Part shown: positions 1 to 7,775 of the stretch, in pieces | Position numbering within the stretch: the stretch's first letter is position 1 | Layout: the number at the start of each line of letters is the position of its first letter | Virus record (IMG/VR): IMGVR_UViG_3300027980_000074 | Location: 1 to 34,680 of that record | DNA from: a virus | Direction: 5' to 3' (one strand) | Length of the DNA: 34,680 nucleotides | Program-made: the position numbers and the translations under genes | The notes under the pieces: generated by a model | The model's database searches: none | Told to the model about the DNA's origin: nothing | What the model saw: the letters and a program-made list of their open reading frames with translations, nothing else

Positions 1-100
1 TAACTCTCTGAAAAAATAAAAAAAATGAACAAAATGGTAAATTTTTTAGACTTTTACATGTTAAATCAATGTTATGTGTATGGTCAACCTATATTTATAC

Positions 101-127
101 TTGACTAATATTATGTCGTATTATATT
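101..127 (+). promoter_or_regulatory. Predicted sigma70-like promoter before the head genes
   Basis: TTGACT (101-106) and TATATT (122-127) are separated by 15 bp, in a 160-bp AT-rich stretch without an ORF upstream of the first head gene. The same TTGACT plus 15-bp spacer arrangement occurs at 4904-4930. The TAA at bases 1-3 could be the stop of an upstream gene such as terminase, but that cannot be shown from this window. The 15-bp spacer is shorter than the usual 17, so this is a moderate call. Confidence 0.35.
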
Positions 128-162
128 TTGATAGTGTTAACTCTCGATTAAAGGTATATTTA

Positions 163-468
163 ATGTCAAAAACAATTAACCCTGCTTATTTTGCTGCGTA
201 TTTCACAGCCGAAGAAATCAAAGCAAAAATTGATTCTATACTTGAAAATATAGCAATCGCAGAGGCATCCGTAAAAGATTCCTTCTCAGACACCCAGGCA
301 CAACAGCAAATTCAAAGACAAAAACTAGATGCTCTTTATGCTTCACTGGAATTATGGATTGAAGCAGGATTGAAACAAGCTGACGATCCTTCAGTGTATG
401 CAACAATCATAGCAGCACGATATACAGGTCGTCGGGCTTTACCATCTATCACAGGAATAACAATATAA
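163..468 (+). CDS. Small head protein in the gpW (head-tail joining) position
   Basis: A 101-residue, mainly alpha-helical protein sits directly before the portal gene. Its TAA stop overlaps the portal ATG (TAATG at 466-470), so the two are translationally coupled. In lambda-type phages the small gene at this position is gpW, which joins head and tail, and it is usually 60-100 residues. I see a helical hairpin-like N-terminal half (about residues 15-75) and a basic C-terminal patch TGRRALPS. I do not recognise gpW residues with certainty, so the assignment rests on size and position. The start is supported by AAAGG about 8 bases upstream. Confidence 0.55.
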   Translation: MSKTINPAYFAAYFTAEEIKAKIDSILENIAIAEASVKDSFSDTQAQQQIQRQKLDALYASLELWIEAGLKQADDPSVYATIIAARYTGRRALPSITGITI

Positions 469-2111
469 TGGGTATACCTTTTTACACAAAAATGATGGCT
501 GAAAGATCAAATAGAATTCAGGCCCAAACAGATTTGATCAATCAACAAGCTGCATCATTTAGAAAATCAATCGAATTGAAAGACAAAGCCATGGAAGCTG
601 TAATGGAAATGGCAAAGCCTCAAATGTCATTGAATCAAGAGCTTTATGGTTCCGGTGGTGGTTCAGTAGACATTTTCAACAAAAACATAAGTACATCAAG
701 AAGATTGACACGAATAGCCTACTGGTCAAGTCCTGATGCACAAGCTATGTTAGGACGTTTTGGTGATTTAGTTATCGGGCCAAAACTTGATTTGCAATCC
801 TCACCTCTATTCGACCTCATTGACGGAGCACCAGAAAGTAAAGATGAGCGTGAAAAAATAAGAAACCTAATTGAAAAACGATATAAATTATGGTCAAGTT
901 CAATTGACTCAGATTATGAAAAAGATTTGAACCATTACAAGAGATCAAGGCAAGATTTCCTCACTTTGCTTCTCGATGGTGAATATTTTGATTTACTCAG
1001 ATATTCAAACACCAGAAAAAGAAACCCTCTAACAGTTCAGAGAATACCAGCCGAAAACATTCAAAAAACTACATCAAGAGTTGCTGATGGTAATACTGAA
1101 GTCAATGGCATCGAGTACAACAGAAAAGGTGCTGCAGTTGCCTATCATATCATGGGTGCTAATGGTAATTCAACCAGAGTTTCACGTTTTGGAGAGAGAA
1201 ACGGCCTTGTCAATGTAATTCACAATAAAATCGGTGGCGGTCGTCGGGGTGTTGGTATTCTTGCAGGGATCATTGAAGAAATAAAGAAACTTGCAGACTT
1301 TACAGCCTTAGAAATTCAAGCAGCTGTTATCAATTCAATGTTTGCAGTTGTTCTCGAGACTGATGTTATGGGGGATCCAAAAGCATTAGTCAATAAAGAT
1401 GGTATTGGTGGCATTGGTCAAAATCTTGAATATCCAAAAGCAGCAAATGATTCTAATTTTGAAGCCCAACTTCAAAAAACTAATTTTGATACTGGTGGAT
1501 TTATTGTCGATGGTCTTGGCAACGGTCAAAAGCTAAAATCATTCGATACAAAACGACCTACAGCAAATTTTGAGCAATTTTACAAGACAGTACTTAGAGG
1601 ATTGTTTTCAGCTAAAGGAATGCACCTTGGTTCAGCTCAATATGATATGAATGGCAGTTATTCTGCAGCTCGTGGTGAATTACTTGTTTTCTGGAATAGA
1701 ATAATGACATTACGCTTTGATCATGGCAATGATTATGAATCAGTTATATATCAATCATGGTTGTGGGGAGAAAATGCAAGAGGAAAGTTGGATCTTGTTG
1801 GTTTTGATGATTTTGAAACTAGACAAGCATGGTCAAATGCATTGTGGATTGGTCCTTCAAAACCGGATATTGATCCAAAACGATCTGTTGATGCTCATGT
1901 AATTGAAGATGAAAAAGGCTATAAAACTTCAACTCATATAACTGCTGAAAGAGGTGGTGGAGATTGGAGCGAGAATATAGATAGAAAAAGAGTAGAAAAT
2001 TCAACCAGGGCTGAAGTGAATAAGCCTGAAATTGAATTGAATAATACATCATATAGTAATAGTGATAATAAAACAGTATCAAAATCAATAACAGTTGATG
2101 AGGGAGAATAA
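468..2111 (+). CDS. Portal protein, lambda gpB family
   Basis: This 547-residue protein would form the dodecameric portal through which DNA is packaged and ejected and to which head-tail connectors bind. Lambda-family features visible here are the stretch with RIAYWSSPDAQAML (about residue 83), a following GDLVIGP segment, the DFLTLLLDGEYFDLLRYS region (about 163-180), RIPAENIQ (about 194) and the later SAKGMHLGSAQYDMNGSYSAARGELL region, which corresponds to the family's conserved 'SYSSxR' area. The length is normal for the family. The last ~60 residues are polar and Ser/Asn-rich and probably disordered. The gene is coupled to the upstream gene by TAATG and lies in the standard terminase-connector-portal-protease order. 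Confidence 0.92.
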   Translation: MGIPFYTKMMAERSNRIQAQTDLINQQAASFRKSIELKDKAMEAVMEMAKPQMSLNQELYGSGGGSVDIFNKNISTSRRLTRIAYWSSPDAQAMLGRFGDLVIGPKLDLQSSPLFDLIDGAPESKDEREKIRNLIEKRYKLWSSSIDSDYEKDLNHYKRSRQDFLTLLLDGEYFDLLRYSNTRKRNPLTVQRIPAENIQKTTSRVADGNTEVNGIEYNRKGAAVAYHIMGANGNSTRVSRFGERNGLVNVIHNKIGGGRRGVGILAGIIEEIKKLADFTALEIQAAVINSMFAVVLETDVMGDPKALVNKDGIGGIGQNLEYPKAANDSNFEAQLQKTNFDTGGFIVDGLGNGQKLKSFDTKRPTANFEQFYKTVLRGLFSAKGMHLGSAQYDMNGSYSAARGELLVFWNRIMTLRFDHGNDYESVIYQSWLWGENARGKLDLVGFDDFETRQAWSNALWIGPSKPDIDPKRSVDAHVIEDEKGYKTSTHITAERGGGDWSENIDRKRVENSTRAEVNKPEIELNNTSYSNSDNKTVSKSITVDEGE

Positions 2112-2113
2112 TT

Positions 2114-2410
2114 ATGGCTTTAACATATCCACAATTAAATGAAGGTGAATGGAATCTAATAGTATCTAATGTTGTTACAGGATATTTAACTCAGTTGAAA
2201 TCATCGTATAGATATTTTGTAACTCATGTTAAATCGGGGGCAACAGCACCACTTGCAGCACAAAAAAAAATTTCTCCTGCTTTATTTGAGGATGGAAATC
2301 AAGATGAAATAGAATCAAATCAGTCTATTGATATTTATGTATGGCCTGAAAACTCAGAGACTAAGACCGATGATCAAAATATTGAAAACGCTATAGAGGT
2401 AAGTTCATGA
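2114..2410 (+). CDS. Small predicted virion protein, function unknown
   Basis: A 98-residue acidic protein begins 2 bases after the portal stop with a good GGGAG site (about 2101-2105). The middle (YRYFVTHVKSGATAP, then LFEDGNQDEIESNQSIDIYVWP) reads as short beta strands, such as those of small virion or decoration proteins. It overlaps the next gene by ATGA (2407-2410). I do not recognise a family. Its place among portal, accessory virion proteins and protease argues that it is a structural or assembly protein expressed with them. Confidence 0.6.
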   Translation: MALTYPQLNEGEWNLIVSNVVTGYLTQLKSSYRYFVTHVKSGATAPLAAQKKISPALFEDGNQDEIESNQSIDIYVWPENSETKTDDQNIENAIEVSS

Positions 2411-3156
2411 AAATAGGAAATGGTAAATATGGCGTTCCTGGGGCCGGATCTGATGCTATAAGTAAATTTGGTGAAAATTCAGATATTGATACAGCTGATG
2501 CCCCTGTAGAAGTTTGGTCCCATGGTGCGAATGGAACAAGATTCCCATTTATAGACACTGGAATACCGATGGATATCAAATCAAGTAGCGCAGATGACAC
2601 ATTACTTGGAATAGGTGGCCAACAGGCAACATTGACTTTTTACAGAACCGATAACACAAAAGTAGTAAAAACAGTTGATTTAGATGGTATAACACAAGTT
2701 GAAATTGATGATGATGTAAAAATATGTACTAGAATACAGATTAAATCAGGAACAAACAAAACAAATGTTGGTGAAATAAATATTGTAGATAGAGCAACCG
2801 GTTTAGTTGTTTATCAGTCTGTTGAAATTGGCGAAGGTCAAACTTTATCCGCAATACAAATATGTGAAAAAGACAAAAAAGGTAAAATAAAATTTCACTA
2901 TACAACTTTTTCAAGGGCAAGTGCTGCATTTGGAAGTGCTCAAATGAGATTGAGATTAAGAGCAGTTGACGGATCAATTTTAACAAAATACAATACAACA
3001 ATATCAGCAAATCATCCCAGAGACGAAAGAACATATGGTGATGGTTTCGGATTAGATATTGTAGAAGGTGAAATATTTTTTTGGGAATGTACTAGCGTTT
3101 CCGCAAATGACACTCCAATTGAAGCTGGTTTTGATTTAATGATTGAGGATGTGTAA
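2407..3156 (+). CDS. Beta-rich accessory virion protein (decoration or fibre-like)
   Basis: The 249-residue product contains MDIKSSSADDTLLGIGGQQ (about residue 57), a TLTFYRTDNTKV strand and a VKICTRIQIKSGTNKTNVGE segment. This arrangement (SSSAxDT, then a Gly-rich turn, a strand, then 'GTNxxNVGxI') is, from memory, typical of a family of phage virion proteins found in many environmental tailed phages. No catalytic residues are evident. It starts with MKIGNGK, and the next gene product starts with the same seven residues. ATGA overlap with the upstream gene implies coupled expression. The precise location on the particle is inference. Confidence 0.6.
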   Translation: MKIGNGKYGVPGAGSDAISKFGENSDIDTADAPVEVWSHGANGTRFPFIDTGIPMDIKSSSADDTLLGIGGQQATLTFYRTDNTKVVKTVDLDGITQVEIDDDVKICTRIQIKSGTNKTNVGEINIVDRATGLVVYQSVEIGEGQTLSAIQICEKDKKGKIKFHYTTFSRASAAFGSAQMRLRLRAVDGSILTKYNTTISANHPRDERTYGDGFGLDIVEGEIFFWECTSVSANDTPIEAGFDLMIEDV

Positions 3157-3158
3157 TC

Positions 3159-3929
3159 ATGAAAATCGGCAATGGTAAAATTGGAGCTAATAAAAAAGGC
3201 AAAATTGATGTTTTTGTTAATGATCAAACTAATCCTTTGTTTCAAAATTTTTTAATGAATGAATTGAAAGATGATATAACGCTCACAAGTCCAGCATTGA
3301 AAAATGCTGAAGTAGTAAGTGTTTCTACTGGGCATGGGTTCACTGTTGCTGATGGTGAATACATTACAATTTATGAAAATAATAGATGGGTGCAAAGTAG
3401 GGTTGTTTCGGTTGATGGTGATGATATTGGACTAGATGAGCCACTAGCATTTGAAATTTCTACCGATGCAATCGTAATCAGAGGCAATAATTTATTAAAT
3501 GTTGATGGATCAACCGATGAAGTTGAATTTTCATTTATGTTGAGAAGTTTTACAATACCTATTGATATTAGCAAAATAATAATTTTGGCTATTCATCCGG
3601 CAGAGGGAGATTACACAAAATTCACAGGTATAACAGAACTACCCAATGGCATATGGTTTAGAAAAGAAAATGGAGTTGATTTTAACCTTGGAAATTATAA
3701 AAATAATCAGGATTTCAGATTAAAAGGTGCAACAGTTGATTTTCCAGACAAAGCACCTGCAGGAGCATTTGCAACTGAGATAGTTTTTGATATGGTTGAC
3801 ATTTTTGGTCAAGTTATGAGGTTTTATCCTGAAGACGATGACACATTTAAGGGTACAGTAAGAGACGCACTCCAAACAATAACCAGTTTACAGGTTGCTT
3901 TAATTGGAAGTTACACAGACGAATCTTAA
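3159..3929 (+). CDS. Accessory virion protein sharing its N-terminus with the upstream product
   Basis: The 256-residue protein begins MKIGNGKIGANKKG, repeating the MKIGNGK opening of the 249-residue neighbour although the rest differs. The body is beta-rich: HGFTVADGEYITIY followed by VVSVDGDDIGLDEPL looks like a small barrel (about residues 58-95), and the C-terminal half has alternating strands with aromatic residues. I do not recognise a family. Position between portal and protease, equal size to its neighbour and the shared N-terminus suggest that both are virion surface or connector components. A GAGGA element about 14 bases upstream of the ATG serves as its ribosome binding site. Confidence 0.55.
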   Translation: MKIGNGKIGANKKGKIDVFVNDQTNPLFQNFLMNELKDDITLTSPALKNAEVVSVSTGHGFTVADGEYITIYENNRWVQSRVVSVDGDDIGLDEPLAFEISTDAIVIRGNNLLNVDGSTDEVEFSFMLRSFTIPIDISKIIILAIHPAEGDYTKFTGITELPNGIWFRKENGVDFNLGNYKNNQDFRLKGATVDFPDKAPAGAFATEIVFDMVDIFGQVMRFYPEDDDTFKGTVRDALQTITSLQVALIGSYTDES

Positions 3930-3964
3930 AATATTTTTTTACGTAAAAGAAGGATGAAAATGAA

Positions 3965-4225
3965 ATGCCGGATAAAATGCAGTTATATATTAAAATCGCT
4001 GGTTGGTTGCTTGGTGTTGTCGGGCCTCTTGTTACATTCTGCGGGCTGGCTATTGGTTATGTCTACAGAAACGATAAAAAACAAAACACCAAAGACCACA
4101 GCGACACAACAAAAAAAATCGATGATAACAAAAAAGAAACCGATAAAAAAATTGATGATATTGACGACAAAACCGATAGCAATAGCGAGCGCATATCAAA
4201 AATAGAGGGAGCACTTGACATATGA
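3965..4225 (+). CDS. Membrane-anchored coiled-coil protein, possible i-spanin
   Basis: The 86-residue protein has one N-terminal hydrophobic segment (about residues 8-33, IAGWLLGVVGPLVTFCGL) and then a strongly charged Lys/Asp-rich helix to the end, typical of a coiled coil. This N-in membrane anchor plus external coiled coil is the layout of inner-membrane spanins (Rz-like); a small holin-associated protein is the alternative. AGAAGGA (3948-3954) favours this ATG over the overlapping frame at 3954. It forms an ATGA-coupled trio with the next two genes, the third of which has a lipobox, as o-spanins do. The assignment rests on topology and context, not sequence similarity. Confidence 0.5.
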   Translation: MPDKMQLYIKIAGWLLGVVGPLVTFCGLAIGYVYRNDKKQNTKDHSDTTKKIDDNKKETDKKIDDIDDKTDSNSERISKIEGALDI

Positions 4226-4479
4226 CAAAACAAACAAAAAAACAACTTGATGCTGAACAAAAAGAGCACAAAGAAAATTTAAAAGCTGCAAAAAATGTGA
4301 CAAGCTTCTGGACTCTCATCGCTTTTCTTTTTGCCAAAGATTCAGAGAGCGACAGCAAGACATTTTTCAAGATTGTATCTTTTCTTGAGTTTATTATTAT
4401 TATTATTTTAGTGGCGACATATACGGATTTATTTAAAGTTATTTTTAAATATTTGATGTCTTTGATGGGTGCAAAATGA
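4222..4479 (+). CDS. Small membrane protein, holin candidate
   Basis: The 85-residue protein has a charged, helical N-terminus (about 1-25), a weakly hydrophobic stretch (28-37) and one strong membrane segment (about 50-68, FLEFIIIIILVATY), followed by a short amphipathic end. Size and topology fit a holin or antiholin that would release the endolysin or collapse the membrane at lysis. It overlaps both neighbours by ATGA (4222-4225 and 4476-4479), so all three are translated as a unit. I do not recognise a specific holin family, and no endolysin gene follows, so the call is based on context. Confidence 0.4.
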   Translation: MTKQTKKQLDAEQKEHKENLKAAKNVTSFWTLIAFLFAKDSESDSKTFFKIVSFLEFIIIIILVATYTDLFKVIFKYLMSLMGAK

Positions 4480-4895
4480 AAAATCTAATATCATTTACAA
4501 GAATAAATAGAGAAAGAATAATATCAGCAATAATGCTTATAGTTATTTTTGTAGGTATAATATTCCTGAGTTCTTTATTTTCTGGATGTGATAATAAGAA
4601 AACTCCAGGACTTGAGGGTTTTGATATCATAAAATTACCAACTGAATGTAAATTGTATATTTTATCAGTCGATGCAATAAAAAATAATGACGGTGGTGGC
4701 CTTGTTAAAAATAAAGGTGCTGAAAAGAATTTTACTCTTGCATCATTTTTTGCTAATCCTTGTTTAAATGCAATTAAGGAAATGAAATCAGATGAAAAAC
4801 AAAAATTAAAAGATATTATAAATAATTTAAAAACAGAAAATAAAGAATTAAAAATGAAACTTAAGTTTTTAAAAGAAAAGATTGAAAGTCAATAG
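4476..4895 (+). CDS. Predicted lipoprotein with coiled-coil tail, possible o-spanin
   Basis: The 139-residue product has a long basic n-region, a hydrophobic stretch (about 16-36) and a lipobox LFSGC ending at Cys38, so the mature protein would be lipid-anchored. Residue +2 is Asp, which in E. coli keeps lipoproteins in the inner membrane; this rule may not hold in the host. The C-terminal 35 residues form a Lys/Glu/Leu coiled coil. Together with the upstream membrane-plus-coil protein it could form a two-component spanin that links the membranes at lysis. It is longer than classic Rz1, and Rz/Rz1 genes are normally nested, so a different envelope role is possible. Confidence 0.45.
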   Translation: MKNLISFTRINRERIISAIMLIVIFVGIIFLSSLFSGCDNKKTPGLEGFDIIKLPTECKLYILSVDAIKNNDGGGLVKNKGAEKNFTLASFFANPCLNAIKEMKSDEKQKLKDIINNLKTENKELKMKLKFLKEKIESQ

Positions 4896-4903
4896 GAAAT
4901 TTA

Positions 4904-4932
4904 TTGACTTATAGAGACATAATATATAATAT
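4904..4932 (+). promoter_or_regulatory. Predicted promoter for the protease-capsid genes
   Basis: TTGACT (4904-4909) is followed after 15 bp by TATAAT (4925-4930); TAATAT at 4927-4932 gives the alternative 17-bp spacing. It lies in the 58-bp gap between the lysis-like cassette and the protease gene, one of the few real gaps in the late block. The TTGACT box matches the one at 101-106. A start here would raise protease, scaffold and capsid transcripts independently of the upstream genes. Confidence 0.45.
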
Positions 4933-4953
4933 AACAGATTGAAAGAGGTTACT

Positions 4954-6042
4954 ATGTTTAAAATAAAATTATCTGGCGAAATAGGATGGGACGTAATGTC
5001 CTTTGAAATTGAAGACCAATTAAAAGAAGCCAATGGTCAAGATCTTGAAATTGTATTCAATACTCCTGGTGGTTTTATCTCAGAGGGTAACTTGATTGAT
5101 GACATGATTTTACAGTATAAAAAGGATTTTCCACAGTCTCAAATTATGGCAAATGTAATTGAAGCGCAAAGTTATGGAAGTTATCTACTTTCAAATCCTG
5201 CTTTTGATATGATCGTTGCAAGAACTAATTCAGTAGTCATGATTCATAACCCTCTTATGGGTGTTATTGGTGACTATAAAGAAATGAGAAAGAATGCTGA
5301 TGTCCTTGAAAGAAAAGCTGCAATGTTTGCTGAAAGATATAGCCAAAGAATGAAAAAATCTGTTAATGATGTAAGATCAATGATGGATGAAGAAACATAT
5401 TTTATAGGTGGCAAAGAAATTGTCGAATCTGGATTAGCTGATGAAGTTGTATCAGATAAAGACTCATTGAAAGATTCTATGTCATTAAGAGCAAGTGCAG
5501 AAACAAAAATTGACATACTGAAATTGAAAATAAGAAACACAAAAGAAGATTTTGAAAAGATTGCAGCAATGACAAAAGATAAAAATATTGCTGATGACAA
5601 AAAGAAAAGCACACAACCCGCCCAGGGCGGTAATAATAATAATCAGGAGGAAATTACTATGAAAGATAGTAATGAATTACTTGAAAAGTTTCCTACTGTT
5701 CACGCCGAAACAATGAAGGCGGGGGAGCAGTCAGGCAGAGATGCAATATTAAAAAATAATGCAACTCTCATGGAAATGAAAAAAAGTGAAGAATATAAGG
5801 ATATTCCAGAAGTTCAGGCAGTCCTTGACGAATCACTTGAAAAAGGAAGATCTGTTGAAGAAACAAACCCTCTTATAATGGCAACTATGGTTAAAATTAT
5901 GAGTGATCCAAAGAAAGCTGCTCTCATGAGAGCTTCAAAAGATTCAGCAGATGATATTGATCTTGGAGATGTTGGTACTGTCAGTGGTGAAGTTGTCAAA
6001 ATGTCAGCAGCAGAAAAATCTAAAAAGAATGAGGAGAACTAA
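4954..6042 (+). CDS. Prohead protease (ClpP/S14-like) fused to scaffold
   Basis: From this ATG the product has 362 residues. An in-frame TTG at 4939 is also possible, but GAAAGAGG at 4941-4948 lies inside that extension and is well spaced for 4954. Residues about 1-150 are ClpP-like: GGFISEGNLIDD (39-50) matches the ClpP Gly-Gly loop, AQSYGSYLL (71-79) carries the likely nucleophile Ser73, and MIHNP carries His98. The protease would cleave scaffold during prohead maturation. Residues about 150-362 are charged and helical, as expected for scaffold, with an Asn-rich linker in between. The lambda C/Nu3 arrangement is the known parallel, and an internal start at 5659 supports it. Confidence 0.88.
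   Translation: MFKIKLSGEIGWDVMSFEIEDQLKEANGQDLEIVFNTPGGFISEGNLIDDMILQYKKDFPQSQIMANVIEAQSYGSYLLSNPAFDMIVARTNSVVMIHNPLMGVIGDYKEMRKNADVLERKAAMFAERYSQRMKKSVNDVRSMMDEETYFIGGKEIVESGLADEVVSDKDSLKDSMSLRASAETKIDILKLKIRNTKEDFEKIAAMTKDKNIADDKKKSTQPAQGGNNNNQEEITMKDSNELLEKFPTVHAETMKAGEQSGRDAILKNNATLMEMKKSEEYKDIPEVQAVLDESLEKGRSVEETNPLIMATMVKIMSDPKKAALMRASKDSADDIDLGDVGTVSGEVVKMSAAEKSKKNEEN
5659..6042 (+). CDS. Scaffold protein from an internal in-frame start (Nu3-like)
   Basis: Inside the protease gene a full AGGAGG (5645-5650) lies 8 bases before an in-frame ATG (5659), directly after the Asn-rich linker. Translation from here gives 127 residues (MKDSNELLEKF...), a free copy of the charged helical scaffold domain without protease. 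Lambda makes Nu3 from the 3' part of gene C in the same way, so that scaffold outnumbers protease. The Shine-Dalgarno match is better than that of most genes in the window. The existence of the product is predicted, not proven. Confidence 0.65.
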   Translation: MKDSNELLEKFPTVHAETMKAGEQSGRDAILKNNATLMEMKKSEEYKDIPEVQAVLDESLEKGRSVEETNPLIMATMVKIMSDPKKAALMRASKDSADDIDLGDVGTVSGEVVKMSAAEKSKKNEEN

Positions 6043-6044
6043 TC

Positions 6045-6497
6045 ATGGCATATACAGTAGTTAAACCAAATGCATATAATTTCTCTGAATTAACAGAGAG
6101 TGGGAAAGGTGACACTCAACCACTTATCACTAATACAGAAGGTAGAACTGCGTTGCCTTTTGAGATTATACTACAAGCTACAGCTCCTTTTTATTGTGGT
6201 GAAATTAGAGAATATGATGGAATTGCAGACGATGGTACAGGCAGAATTGAAATTGCTGAAGATCGTGTAATTAGAACCGAGCAAATGGAGGCGACAGACA
6301 CTTTTGTTGTAGGTGCTGAAGTTTTCTTTCATCCTGGTGGGTCTGGGGCAGCTGGTAAAATTGTTGACACAGCAAGCAAACTAGCTGGTGACATAGCATT
6401 CGGTAGATGTGAAGGTTTTGGCGGTGCAGCAACAGCCCATACTTACATTGATGTTAGACCATATGCTTTTGATTCAGCAAGAGCACTGGAAACATAG
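6045..6497 (+). CDS. Head decoration protein (gpD/DUF2190-like position)
   Basis: A 150-residue beta-rich protein lies between protease and major capsid genes, the standard place for the trimeric decoration protein that stabilises the expanded head. The pattern GEIREYDG...VVGAEVFFHPGG...AGDIAFGRCEGFG...HTYIDVRPYAFD resembles small capsid-stabilising proteins, in which a G-x-V-F-x-x-P strand and a later 'G.a.eg.' strand are common. It starts 2 bases after the protease stop with GAGGAG just upstream. I infer the role from position and fold-like pattern. Confidence 0.65.
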   Translation: MAYTVVKPNAYNFSELTESGKGDTQPLITNTEGRTALPFEIILQATAPFYCGEIREYDGIADDGTGRIEIAEDRVIRTEQMEATDTFVVGAEVFFHPGGSGAAGKIVDTASKLAGDIAFGRCEGFGGAATAHTYIDVRPYAFDSARALET

Positions 6498-6510
6498 GAG
6501 ATAATTTAAA

Positions 6511-7761
6511 ATGGATATAAAATTTATTACAAAAGATAAGCTTCGAGCAGAAGCAAAAAGTAAAATAGAATCTGGAATTATTGTTCCACATGATCAAATG
6601 TGTGATGTCGTAAGCCCAGTTCTTAACGGTAGAAGTGGCAAAATTGGACCAACAGATGCTCTTTTTGATAGAGCAATGAAAGCAAAAACCGTTGGACGTG
6701 AGTCTATAATGGTAGGCAAACTTGCCAAAGAATATGGATCAGGATTTGACATTCCACGATTTTGTCATGGCAAAGATAAGGAAATGTCTGTACGTGAAAT
6801 GTTGAAAGCTGGTGTTTTTAATGATACTAAAATGTCATCAAACTCACTCATTCCAGACTGGCAATCTCTATGGGATGCATTAAGAATTGATATTTCAATC
6901 AGAAAAGCAGCTCAAGGAACTATCAGAGAAAACATTTATAATATTGAAAATATGCCTAATTCAAGTAAGATTTTCAAATCTACTGAATTTTTTCCATATG
7001 CTGTTATCTTTGAAGAAAATAATGGTGAAGGTCAATCAGTAAGACAGGGAGAAACAAGAGCTGGTCAGTATGAAGATATTGAGCATTTCATTTATGCAGC
7101 TGGTTTTACTTGGACTCTTTTGGCTGATCTTTTTGATGAATCTCTTAATACAACAAGAATAAGTGATGCTGTATCAGTTGGTTATGATGCAAAGAGAGAT
7201 GATCTTGCAATATCTCCTATTCTAAATTTCTCTTATTCAGGTGCTCAACAGACAGCAGCTTCAACTGTTGGTACTCAAAGACAAGAGCTTCTATATAACA
7301 CAATCCAAGATGCAATTGATGATCTTGCTGAACGTGTTGATCCTGTGACATTGAGAAAGATCGATGCAAGTGATCTTACAATTCTTGCAAGTCCTAACGA
7401 TGCAAGACACATTTCACAAGTTATTGGTGGATTTAATACTAATACTGTTGGCGGTCAAGATGCTCCTAAGAGCCTTGATGCATTGAGTGAAATTTCTCAG
7501 ATAATTGCATATGATGGCGAAGTTATTGAAGGTCGTGCGGAGACAACAACCTACTCAGGTGTAACAAATGGAACTGCATATCTTATCAGAAAAAACCGTT
7601 ATATGAATGTAGGAATCAAGAGAAATCTTCAAATGGAATCTGATATGACTCCTGATGTTACTAAACTTTCTCAGGAAGAAAGATCATGGTACTTTGTTGA
7701 AGGCCAGCAAACAACTGGTATACAGTATTTCATCCAAGAAATAACACTACCTACATGGTAG
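6511..7761 (+). CDS. Major capsid protein
   Basis: The 416-residue protein follows protease and decoration genes and is the right size for an HK97-fold coat subunit. An N-terminal helical region (about 1-60) could be the delta domain; EFFPYAVIFEENNGEGQSVRQGET (about 154-177) looks like the E-loop/spine region, AAGFTWTLLADLF is a typical core segment, and the C-terminal NRYMNVGIKRNLQMESDMTP region fits the A-domain to P-domain return strand. I see no cleavage site that I can name. A strong AGGAG (6497-6501) precedes the ATG, consistent with high expression. Confidence 0.85.
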   Translation: MDIKFITKDKLRAEAKSKIESGIIVPHDQMCDVVSPVLNGRSGKIGPTDALFDRAMKAKTVGRESIMVGKLAKEYGSGFDIPRFCHGKDKEMSVREMLKAGVFNDTKMSSNSLIPDWQSLWDALRIDISIRKAAQGTIRENIYNIENMPNSSKIFKSTEFFPYAVIFEENNGEGQSVRQGETRAGQYEDIEHFIYAAGFTWTLLADLFDESLNTTRISDAVSVGYDAKRDDLAISPILNFSYSGAQQTAASTVGTQRQELLYNTIQDAIDDLAERVDPVTLRKIDASDLTILASPNDARHISQVIGGFNTNTVGGQDAPKSLDALSEISQIIAYDGEVIEGRAETTTYSGVTNGTAYLIRKNRYMNVGIKRNLQMESDMTPDVTKLSQEERSWYFVEGQQTTGIQYFIQEITLPTW

Positions 7762-7775
7762 AATAGGAGAAAAAA

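Noticed and set aside
3954-4205. Plus-strand ORF overlapping the membrane coiled-coil gene
   Set aside because: The frame at 3965 has better Shine-Dalgarno spacing and ATGA coupling to the next gene; this frame gives an implausible Lys/Thr/Pro-rich product and no coupling.
4939-4953. TTG start for the protease gene
   Set aside because: The ribosome binding site GAAAGAGG lies inside this extension and fits the ATG at 4954.
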